Origin: an uncultured Muribaculaceae bacterium
GTDB taxonomy: Bacteria > Bacteroidota > Bacteroidia > Bacteroidales > Muribaculaceae
Reading direction: 5' to 3'
Assembly (NCBI GenBank): GCA_910584665.1
Contig: CAJUBL010000013.1
Location: 1-52,298, forward strand
Length of the DNA stretch: 52,298 nucleotides
Below are positions 7,940-15,311 of this stretch, piece after piece. The notes below the pieces were generated by a model. The model had not been told where the DNA came from. It saw nothing but the letters and a program-made list of their open reading frames with translations, and did not search any database. The first letter of the stretch is position 1, and each line of letters begins with the position of its first letter. A program made the translations under genes and the position numbers.

Positions 7940-9229
7940 ATGAATTTATTTTCAAGGACAATCGCGGCCTTCGTTCTGTTGTCTGCTACAGTGTCTGTAT
8001 CTGAGGCTCGTGAGCGTATTATTCTGCTCAACGAGGGTAACTGGCAGTCTGACAACGGCAGAATAACTTATTTTGAGGATGGCGGTATTGTCAGCAACCG
8101 GTGGTTCAGGGAAATCAACGGATACAAGCTCGGTGATACGCCCGATGACATTATACGCGTCAATGACAATCTGATAGCCATTGCTGTCAACTGGTCGAAT
8201 ATCGTGCAGTTCATCACACCGCATGGCAAGGCTGTGGCGGCTACCGAGGATGTTCCCAATTGCCGGAAACTCGCCACCGACGGCCGGTATGTATATGTAT
8301 CGTCCTATGGACATGAGTGTGGGGTGAACAGCGGTTTCATGTATTTTGACAAAGGGTATGTCGCCAAGATCGATATCAGTACGTTCAAGGTGGTCGATGC
8401 TGTCGAGGTAGGATATGAGCCTGAAGGTATAGCATATTACAACGGGCATCTCTTTGTTGCTAATACCGGTGGATATGCATTTCAGGAAGACCATGAATAT
8501 GAGACGACGGTCAGCGTGATCGATGCCGCTACAATGGAGGTGAAACGCAATGTCGATACCGGTCAGATCAATCTGTACGGCAAGATGTCACAAAGTGGAA
8601 AATACCTGTGTATCAACTCTCCGGGTGACTATTATGGTGTCATGGCGGCAACTGTGATATTTGACTGTGATCGGGCACTTAACGGTTCACCCGATGAGGA
8701 TTGTTTCACCAAACTCGAGTATGCGGCGACATATAGCTGTACCGATACTGACGGGCGTTTCTATGCCATAGGTTCAAGGTATTCCTATTATACGTCGCAG
8801 TATGAATTCAATTATATTATTATTGATCCGGAGCTGGTTATGCAATCGGGAGGTGGTGAAGGTGTCGACGAGGATGCATTTCCGGGTACGGTGCTCAGGG
8901 ATCTTAAAAAGATGTCCATGCCTTACGGTATATATATAAATCCGTATACCGGATATATATATGCCACTGATGCCGGGTCGTTTGCCGAGGCCGGAGGGCT
9001 GTATCAGTGGTCGCCTGACGGAACTCTGACCGGAACATACGGTGTTTATATCAATCCGGCTCATTTTCTGGCTGTGAGTGATGACATGTATTCGGGTATC
9101 GATGATGTGGTATATGATACCGCCGGTGACGCTGATGCTCCGGTATATAATCTGCAGGGCATAAGGATCTGCAGTCCGCGGGCCGGACAGCTGTACATAC
9201 GTAATGGTAAGAAGTTTATACAACCATAA
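7940..9229 (+). CDS. BtuG-like secreted beta-propeller with C-terminal sorting-like tail
   Basis: 429 residues, 12 bp after the BtuB-like gene and so co-transcribed under the riboswitch. An ordinary signal peptide (1-23, ending VSEA) has no lipobox cysteine. The body begins ILLNEGNWQSDNGRITYFE and repeats blade-like units (LGDTPDDIIRVNDNLIAIAV, GRYVYVSSYG, PEGIAYYNGHLFVAN), as in YncE/BtuG propellers. Family knowledge: Bacteroides BtuG is a surface lipoprotein that caps BtuB and binds corrinoids very tightly. Here the lipid anchor is missing, and the last 30 residues (VYNLQGIRI...GQLYIRNGKKF) look like the short C-terminal tail seen on many secreted Bacteroidales proteins, similar to the last part of type IX secretion signals. 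Surface display by that route is inference. Confidence 0.82.
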   Translation: MNLFSRTIAAFVLLSATVSVSEARERIILLNEGNWQSDNGRITYFEDGGIVSNRWFREINGYKLGDTPDDIIRVNDNLIAIAVNWSNIVQFITPHGKAVAATEDVPNCRKLATDGRYVYVSSYGHECGVNSGFMYFDKGYVAKIDISTFKVVDAVEVGYEPEGIAYYNGHLFVANTGGYAFQEDHEYETTVSVIDAATMEVKRNVDTGQINLYGKMSQSGKYLCINSPGDYYGVMAATVIFDCDRALNGSPDEDCFTKLEYAATYSCTDTDGRFYAIGSRYSYYTSQYEFNYIIIDPELVMQSGGGEGVDEDAFPGTVLRDLKKMSMPYGIYINPYTGYIYATDAGSFAEAGGLYQWSPDGTLTGTYGVYINPAHFLAVSDDMYSGIDDVVYDTAGDADAPVYNLQGIRICSPRAGQLYIRNGKKFIQP

Positions 9230-9247
9230 ACCTAATATAACAACAGA

Positions 9248-11449
9248 ATGAAGATCAATTACTTATCACTATTGCTGGCCGGACTTGTGTATGTGCCGGC
9301 CATGCAGGCCGCCGATGTGACGGTCACTATGAACAACATCTCCAAGACAATGACCCTGGAGTCAGTGGCTTCGGGCGAGAAAATCGAAGTGGGTGAGCCT
9401 GAAAGGCAGGTTTACAAATTCTCGGCGCCTGCCGGTGAATATATTCTGTCGGGCTTTGCCGGCGAGACACTCAATGGCACTATCAGGATCACTGTTGATG
9501 ACAGTGAGGGTGTACAGGAATTTAAGATCCTCACCTGTACGGTCTATGCTACCAACAAGAATTCCGACAATTCGGTCTGGACTATTGCCGACGGCGATTA
9601 TACTCTTGATGTTGTTGTAAACTCGCGCGAGGGATTGAAGCAGGAAATAACACTCGGCAACAGTACCACGGCAAACCGTGCCACTTTTCTGGCTCTTAAC
9701 GGTAATAGCAGTGTCGTCGAGTTTATTCCTTCCGAGCGGCATCGTAGAGAAGGCTATACCTCGCTTTATAAAATGAATAACCTGACATTTAATTCTACCA
9801 TAAGCGGTGTAATCCCCATGGGCGAGAACTATGTTGTTGACGTTCCGGCAGCGGCTCGTTTCAGTATGGGAATGAAAAAGTCCCATTTCGTTGACTTTAT
9901 ACCGGTTGAACCTCAGAATGTTCAGGAAAAAGACGGCAATAAACAGCTGACATTCTATCTGGCTCAGAGTCAGGTGTACAATTTCCGCACATGGATTGAC
10001 GGCGGAGTGACCTATGCCGGTTATTTCAATATGGGCACCAGGGCTGAGGACCGTCCCAGACTGGCTTTTACCGAAGCTGACTATAAGGTCTATAATCCCG
10101 GGACCATTAATCACGATCCTGCGAGCAACAAGGGATACGAGACCGGTAACATCTTTGTCAACGTCAATGAGCGTGGTCATCTGGTTATGAATCAGGGCCA
10201 GACATTTAGGGCTCATGCTATGCGATCATGGGAGCTTACCGACAACACGACCAACAATTATTTCATTGAGCCCGATTTTCACTACGCTGTTCTGGATCTT
10301 CACGGCAGACCTTGTGACGATGTGATAAGTATCTCTCAGTCCGACGGTTCATCATGGGCCGAGATCAAGGCTATAGGAAATGGTGAGGTAATCGTGCTTG
10401 TAACTTACGATGCAATCGCTCTTGATTATTATAACAAAGCCAATAAGACTGAATACCTCGGAGGCGAGTTCTGGGGAGCCGTGTGGCCTGAGAACACAGC
10501 GGCCTATGTGGTTACCGTCGGTCAGGATGCCTCGTCGGTTAATCCCTGTATGTTTATCAATGAAGGATATAACGATGGGGCCAAAAAAATGGCGGGAGAC
10601 AATGTCGATGCCGAGCATGATATTTTCTACTACCTTGACACTGAGGAGGGCGCGGCCTATACATTTACTCCTGAGGGAGTCAGCGAGGTAACCATTGCCT
10701 ATCCTGTTATAAGCGAGTCCAAGGCTACCTACAACGGCTTCGGCAAGGAGGGCGTGACAAAAAACGATGACGGGTCATATACGTTGCTGCTCAGGCACGG
10801 ACGTCAGATCGTAAAGCTTGCCGACGCCTCGGGAAACTCGGTCTATCAGATTCTTACAGCAAAGAAATGTCATCGTGAGATTATCAATGAAACCCATCCG
10901 GAAAGTGAGTATGCGCGCCCCGGAGACAGGATACGGATTCAGTACTCCGGTCTTCATCATCCTGCCAACAAACTTGCCGGAATATACAACATGTCGGCTT
11001 ACGTAACCTATAAAGGTATTCCCAACGGTACGTCTCTGATTCAAAGTTCCGGACAATATACATTCGGTTCGGCTCCCAAGGCACAGGCTGTGACGGTAAC
11101 TATTCCCGAGGATTATGATGCGGAGGCAAATCCGGAGTTTATTCTGAACGAAGGTGTTATACAGGTCAACGGCTTCGGCGACCCGATAGGCAATCACCGT
11201 TTCATAGACCCTGTAGCAGGGCGTTCGCCTAATTTTACAGCCATAGCACATAAGACATATTTCGGAGCTGTCCCCGATATCCGTATTCCGGTGACCGTAG
11301 ACGGCAACAGCGCTGTTGACGAGGTGGAGATGTCTGACGTCATACCGGTAGTATATTATAATCTGCAGGGTGTTGCATCGGAAACCCCGCACCATGGACT
11401 TAACATAGTCCGCATGTCCGACGGCTCTCACCGTAAGGTTATTTATTGA
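9248..11449 (+). CDS. Unrecognised 733-residue secreted protein of the cobalamin operon
   Basis: Starts 18 bp after the BtuG-like gene and is read in the same direction, so it should share the cobalamin riboswitch. It has a signal peptide (1-21, ending MQAA) with no lipobox. The remainder is rich in beta-strand-like alternation, with Asn/Gly/Thr-rich turns and many aromatic residues, typical of surface-exposed multi-domain proteins; I recognise no named domain. The C-terminus (VVYYNLQGVA...HHGLNIV...RKVIY) has the same tail pattern as the BtuG-like protein, suggesting that both leave the cell by the same route. A role in corrinoid capture is inferred only from operon context and shared regulation. 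A hairpin at 11492-11527 closes the operon. Confidence 0.8.
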   Translation: MKINYLSLLLAGLVYVPAMQAADVTVTMNNISKTMTLESVASGEKIEVGEPERQVYKFSAPAGEYILSGFAGETLNGTIRITVDDSEGVQEFKILTCTVYATNKNSDNSVWTIADGDYTLDVVVNSREGLKQEITLGNSTTANRATFLALNGNSSVVEFIPSERHRREGYTSLYKMNNLTFNSTISGVIPMGENYVVDVPAAARFSMGMKKSHFVDFIPVEPQNVQEKDGNKQLTFYLAQSQVYNFRTWIDGGVTYAGYFNMGTRAEDRPRLAFTEADYKVYNPGTINHDPASNKGYETGNIFVNVNERGHLVMNQGQTFRAHAMRSWELTDNTTNNYFIEPDFHYAVLDLHGRPCDDVISISQSDGSSWAEIKAIGNGEVIVLVTYDAIALDYYNKANKTEYLGGEFWGAVWPENTAAYVVTVGQDASSVNPCMFINEGYNDGAKKMAGDNVDAEHDIFYYLDTEEGAAYTFTPEGVSEVTIAYPVISESKATYNGFGKEGVTKNDDGSYTLLLRHGRQIVKLADASGNSVYQILTAKKCHREIINETHPESEYARPGDRIRIQYSGLHHPANKLAGIYNMSAYVTYKGIPNGTSLIQSSGQYTFGSAPKAQAVTVTIPEDYDAEANPEFILNEGVIQVNGFGDPIGNHRFIDPVAGRSPNFTAIAHKTYFGAVPDIRIPVTVDGNSAVDEVEMSDVIPVVYYNLQGVASETPHHGLNIVRMSDGSHRKVIY

Positions 11450-11490
11450 CCATGCACGGGGCTGTGAAGTCCCGCCGATTATAGTAGCCA

Positions 11491-11527
11491 GGCCCCGGCT
11501 TCTGCAGGATGTATGCAGAGCCGGGGC
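11491..11527 (+). terminator. Hairpin terminator of the cobalamin operon
   Basis: GCCCCGGCTTCTGCA (11492-11506) pairs with TGCAGAGCCGGGGC (11514-11527) around a 7-base loop, with one unpaired base. It lies 42 bases after the stop of the 733-residue gene. There is no strong T-run after the stem. Confidence 0.65.
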
Positions 11528-11643
11528 TTATCAGTTCATATTAATAAGTAATCCGGTGATAAAAGTGTTAATAATACACCTACTCTGCCATGTGTTGTAA
11601 TGTGTGCTTTATTGGTTTAATGACAGTGGTTTATGTCTTTATG

Positions 11644-11672
11644 AAGTAGGCTGACTGCCTACTTTTCTGTTT
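11644..11672 (+). terminator. Second hairpin upstream of the ECF sigma gene
   Basis: AAGTAGGC (11644-11651) and GCCTACTT (11657-11664) form a perfect 8-bp stem with a 5-base loop, followed by TTCTGTTT. This looks like an intrinsic terminator and would insulate the sigma factor gene from upstream reading. The rest of 11530-11700 shows no gene. Confidence 0.5.
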
Positions 11673-11703
11673 AATCGGCATGAAAAACGGTTCTGGGGGA
11701 CGA

Positions 11704-11712
11704 TAACTTTGC
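11704..11712 (+). promoter_or_regulatory. Putative -7 box for the ECF sigma gene
   Basis: TAACTTTGC matches the Bacteroidetes -7 consensus. It overlaps an upstream in-frame TTG at 11709, which argues that the true start is the ATG at 11769 or 11772. Confidence 0.5.
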
Positions 11713-11768
11713 AATCGACAATTGTGTCATTGACTCTTAAATCGAAAACCGTTTTACAAATCATTATT

Positions 11769-12281
11769 ATGATGGAAAACTTCTCGGAAATCTATAAGAT
11801 GTATCACCCCAGACTCGTGCGTTTTGCCTGTGACTTTCTGCCATATCGTGAGGATGCCGAGAATCTGGTTCATGACTGTTTTCTTGAATTATGGAAGAAT
11901 TTCGATCATATTGATGAAATAAACAATATCAATGCCTATATGTTCAGACTCGTACGTAACCGTTGTCTTGACCATCTGAAACATCTTGTTCATGAGAAAG
12001 CTTATGAGGCCCAGGCTGTTACGGAATTTAAGGCTCGTGAGGGCGCTCTCGAGCTGATGAGCGATTCGGCAGTCATAGCTGACGAGATGCTGGCTCTGGT
12101 AAGGGCTGAGGTAGGCAATCTGCCTAAGCGTTGCCGTCAGATTTTTCTTATGAGTCGTGTCGATGGTCTGAGCCATAGTGAGATTGCAGATTCGCTGGGG
12201 CTGTCGGTCAACACTGTCGGTGTGCAGCTCGGAATTGCGCTTAAGCGTCTCCGCTCTGTGACTGACAGATATTTAAGCTGA
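11769..12281 (+). CDS. ECF-type RNA polymerase sigma-70 factor
   Basis: 170 residues from the ATG at 11769. Region 2 (about 5-75) has the usual pattern: YKMYHPRLVRFACDF, then DAENLVHDCFLELWKN and NAYMFRLVRNRCLDHLKH. Region 4 (about 110-165) has LPKRCRQIFLMSRVDGLSHSEIADSLGLSVNTV, a helix-turn-helix that reads the -35 element. The reading frame stays open upstream to a TTG at 11709, but that TTG overlaps the promoter box, so the ATG is preferred. It stands directly before the PUL and is followed by a truncated anti-sigma-like gene. In Bacteroidales such ECF factors usually pair with a FecR-type anti-sigma and drive neighbouring SusC/SusD operons; here the expected membrane-bound partner is missing. 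Hairpins lie on both sides of the gene. Confidence 0.93.
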   Translation: MMENFSEIYKMYHPRLVRFACDFLPYREDAENLVHDCFLELWKNFDHIDEINNINAYMFRLVRNRCLDHLKHLVHEKAYEAQAVTEFKAREGALELMSDSAVIADEMLALVRAEVGNLPKRCRQIFLMSRVDGLSHSEIADSLGLSVNTVGVQLGIALKRLRSVTDRYLS

Positions 12282-12342
12282 TTTTTCAGAAGCTGTTTGG
12301 GTACAAGATATATTCATGGTACAGAAAGATTTGTTTTCTGCA

Positions 12343-12376
12343 GTGGGGTGCATGTCGGTGACGATATGCACCTCAC
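12343..12376 (+). terminator. Hairpin between the sigma gene and the truncated anti-sigma gene
   Basis: GTGGGGTGCAT (12343-12353) pairs with ATGCACCTCAC (12366-12376), with one mismatch and a 12-base loop. No T-run follows, so it may be an attenuator or processing site rather than a full terminator. The rest of the 190-bp gap shows nothing I can name. Confidence 0.45.
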
Positions 12377-12473
12377 GCTAATGTGGATAGTAAATTTTTA
12401 TTCAGTGATTCTAATTGGCATTAACATTTCAATCGTCTTAATGGTGTAAAACAAGATGTTTTTTTAAGGATTT

Positions 12474-12689
12474 ATGGATGATTTAATCGTTAAATATCTC
12501 ACTGACAAGCTTGATGCCGATGATGTCAGGACATTTGTCAGGCGACTCGGCTGTGATCCGGTTTACCGCGGCGAGTTTGAAAAGACAGTTATCGCGCTTG
12601 CTTTCGCCGACCTGAGCCTTGGCTGTGATAATTCCTTAGATCCATCTGATACACAACCTCATGAGCCGGTAGCTGATGAAACGAAATGA
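12474..12689 (+). CDS. Short FecR/anti-sigma N-terminal-like protein
   Basis: 71 residues. The opening MDDLIVKYLTDKLDADDVR resembles the cytoplasmic N-terminal sigma-binding helices of FecR-type anti-sigma factors, which typically open with a similar acidic and hydrophobic helix. It ends after an acidic, proline-containing tail, with no transmembrane helix and no periplasmic FecR domain. The sequence continues straight into the next gene, which overlaps it by 14 bp in another frame, so the missing part is not simply hidden by a frameshift that I can see. Its place after the ECF sigma gene suggests a soluble anti-sigma or a decayed one. The similarity is short, so the assignment is tentative; a small protein of another kind is possible. 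Confidence 0.6.
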   Translation: MDDLIVKYLTDKLDADDVRTFVRRLGCDPVYRGEFEKTVIALAFADLSLGCDNSLDPSDTQPHEPVADETK

Positions 12690-15255
12690 CTGTATATCGA
12701 TTGTTTCGCAACGATCTGTGACACTGTTGTCTGTTGTTATGTGGAGCATGTCTGCCATGATGCAGAGTGTGTCGGCCGATACGTTTTTTGCTGACGGATA
12801 TCATGGCGGTATCTATGGTCACTATCCGGTTGAATGGAAGACTCAATTTATTGTTGATCAGTTGGATAAAAATCCCGACTGGTGTATAGGTCTTGAGATA
12901 GAGCCTGAAACCTGGGATACGGTGCAGGTGCGCACGCCATTGGCTTACAGCCGGTTTGACAGGTTGCTGGCTTCCGGACGCATGGAGTATACAAATCCGA
13001 CCTATGCCCAGCCATATTGTTATAATATTCAGGGCGAGAGCATCATACGTCAGTTCTCGTATGGTATTGAGAAGTTGCGCCGGCATTTTCCATATATCAC
13101 ATTCTCGACTTATGCGGTAGAGGAGCCTTGTTTCACATCATGCCTTCCGGCTATCCTCAAGGGATTCGGATTCAGGTATGCCTCGCTTAAGTGTCCCAAT
13201 ACCTGCTGGGGTGGTTATATGGCTCCGTTTGGCGGCCAGCTTGTTGACTGGCAGGGACCTGACGGTACGACAATACTTACGGTCCCCCGATATGGATGTG
13301 AGGAACTCGAGAGCAACTCGGTGTGGCAGACTACAGCCTGGGGAAATTCACCTAAGTATCTGAAAGCCTGTCGGGAAGCCGGTATTGAAAATCCTGTCGG
13401 CATGTGCTACCAGGATGCAGGCTGGCGTAACGGGCCGTGGCTTGGTGCCGATGCCCATGGTTCGAAATATGTTCTGTGGACTGAATATATAGAGAATCAT
13501 ACACCGCAAACCGCAGACGTACGTTACGTTATGAATCAGGATGATGTCCGGGTCAATCTTATGTGGGGATCGCAGGTGCTACAGCGTATCGGCAGACAGG
13601 TGCGCCATGCCGAAAATATGATGCTTCAGGCTGAGAAGATCGGTTTTATCTCGGCAGTTACATCTGATGAGTTGATTGATAATGATAAAATAGATGAAGC
13701 ATGGCGACAGCTTATGCTGTCCCAGCATCACGATTCATGGATTGTACCGTATAACGGATTATGGCATTTCGGGACCTGGGCTGACGCTATCTCCGGGTGG
13801 ACAGATTATGCCGTCAGGACGGCTGAGAGCGAAATCGTGCGTCTGGCGACCGCAGTTGACAATGGAAATTATCTGATGGTCAAGGTGTTCAATACTACCT
13901 TGCAGCAACGTGATGAAACTGTGACGGTAAATGTCCCGTCTTCGTTGCTGTATTCAGGTAAGTATATACAACTTGTTGACAATGAGGGTAATACTGTGCA
14001 GTCGACAGTTGTGGAAAATCGGGATGGCGGTAAGTTGTTGGTTTTTAAGGCTTCAGTGCCTCCGTTAGGGTATGCGTCATACAATGTAGTATATACTCGT
14101 AATAGGCAGATTGTCAGTGATTTAAATTGTAATATCGATGACCGGATGCCGATACTGGAGAATGACAGGGTCAGGCTTGAGGTTGATCTTGCACATGGCG
14201 GTGTGATATCAGGTATGATGCTCAAAACCGGTCATGGGATTGAGTTCGCTCCTAAGCATGACAGTGACAGTAAGTTATGTGAATTGCGCGGTTTCTTTTA
14301 TGATGAAGGTCGTTTCAGGTCCTCGACCGAAACACCGGTCCGTATCATTTCTTATGATAATAATGATTTAACTTCCTCATTGACAGTGGAGGGAGATATT
14401 GCCGGCAGTCCTTATCGCCTGACTTACCGTCTGACGCCGGGAAGTCCCCGTGTGGACTGTAATCTGTTGATTGACTGGCAGGGAAATCCCGGCATAGGTG
14501 AATATCGCGAGAGACACTGGCGCAGAGACCGGCGTGCCTTTTGTGACGACAGGTACAAACTGTGTGTCCTGATGCCTACATCGTTCGATGCCGGCAGGTT
14601 ATGGAAGGATGCTCCGTTTGATGTATGTGAGAGCACGCAGGAGATGAGTTATTTTGACCGTTGGAGCAGGATCAGGCATAATGTCATACTGAACTGGATT
14701 GATGTGAGTGACAGGGACGGGCGTATGGGGCTTGGATTGCTTTCCGACCATACAACCAGTTATGTCCATGGGCCGGATTGTCCCACAGGGCTCACTCTGC
14801 AGTACTCGGGGCAGGGACTGTGGGGGCCTGATTACCGTATTGATGGTCCGACGGAGGTCAATTTTGCGTTTGTTCCTCATTGTGATGTAGTTGGCGCCGA
14901 AGCAATGTGGGCTGAGGCCGACTGCTATAATGAACCTCTGCAGGCTGTTATGTGCGGTGGTTCGGGCAAAGCAAAGAGTTGTTCGCTGGCCGGTGTGGAT
15001 GTTGCCGGTTACCGGCTGAGCAGTGCTGTTGCCGATCGCACAGGCCGGGCGGTCATACGCCTGCATAATGTATGTGCTGACAGGCCTGCACGGTTGTCGT
15101 TAGGGTTTCCTTGCGGTAATGTCAGTGAGGTGGATCTGCTTGGAAATGTGTTGCGTGATAATGTCTCTGATCACGATCGTGTTGCGCTCGATATCAGACG
15201 TAACGGATTCCGCACATTCTCTTTCAGACATGATCTGAAAGATGGCCGGCCATAG
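12676..15255 (+). CDS. Divergent GH38-like glycoside hydrolase (alpha-mannosidase-type)
   Basis: 859 residues. An N-terminal hydrophobic signal segment (about 12-34, ending VSA) suggests export. Features of GH38-type enzymes: an N-terminal beta/alpha barrel starting at ADGYHGGIYGHYP (H43, H49), a central QHHDSWIVPYNG motif (about 350-361), and a long C-terminal beta-sandwich region containing APKHDSDS and VDCNLLIDW. Classic GH38 mannosidases open with a zinc-binding HxD in a PHxHxD-like motif; here that position reads HGGxxGH, so metal binding or specificity may differ. It overlaps the truncated anti-sigma gene by 14 bp and is followed by GH92, so an alpha-mannoside substrate is likely. The exact linkage cannot be read from the sequence. 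Confidence 0.78.
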   Translation: MKRNDCISIVSQRSVTLLSVVMWSMSAMMQSVSADTFFADGYHGGIYGHYPVEWKTQFIVDQLDKNPDWCIGLEIEPETWDTVQVRTPLAYSRFDRLLASGRMEYTNPTYAQPYCYNIQGESIIRQFSYGIEKLRRHFPYITFSTYAVEEPCFTSCLPAILKGFGFRYASLKCPNTCWGGYMAPFGGQLVDWQGPDGTTILTVPRYGCEELESNSVWQTTAWGNSPKYLKACREAGIENPVGMCYQDAGWRNGPWLGADAHGSKYVLWTEYIENHTPQTADVRYVMNQDDVRVNLMWGSQVLQRIGRQVRHAENMMLQAEKIGFISAVTSDELIDNDKIDEAWRQLMLSQHHDSWIVPYNGLWHFGTWADAISGWTDYAVRTAESEIVRLATAVDNGNYLMVKVFNTTLQQRDETVTVNVPSSLLYSGKYIQLVDNEGNTVQSTVVENRDGGKLLVFKASVPPLGYASYNVVYTRNRQIVSDLNCNIDDRMPILENDRVRLEVDLAHGGVISGMMLKTGHGIEFAPKHDSDSKLCELRGFFYDEGRFRSSTETPVRIISYDNNDLTSSLTVEGDIAGSPYRLTYRLTPGSPRVDCNLLIDWQGNPGIGEYRERHWRRDRRAFCDDRYKLCVLMPTSFDAGRLWKDAPFDVCESTQEMSYFDRWSRIRHNVILNWIDVSDRDGRMGLGLLSDHTTSYVHGPDCPTGLTLQYSGQGLWGPDYRIDGPTEVNFAFVPHCDVVGAEAMWAEADCYNEPLQAVMCGGSGKAKSCSLAGVDVAGYRLSSAVADRTGRAVIRLHNVCADRPARLSLGFPCGNVSEVDLLGNVLRDNVSDHDRVALDIRRNGFRTFSFRHDLKDGRP

Positions 15256-15311
15256 GCGATAGGACTGACGGCAATAAGATATGATTATAAACTGATTTAC
15301 AATTATAAATA

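Noticed and set aside
9362..10216. 284-codon open frame on the minus strand opposite the 733-residue gene
   Set aside because: It lies inside a gene with a good signal peptide and operon context; no start signal or domain supports the antisense frame.
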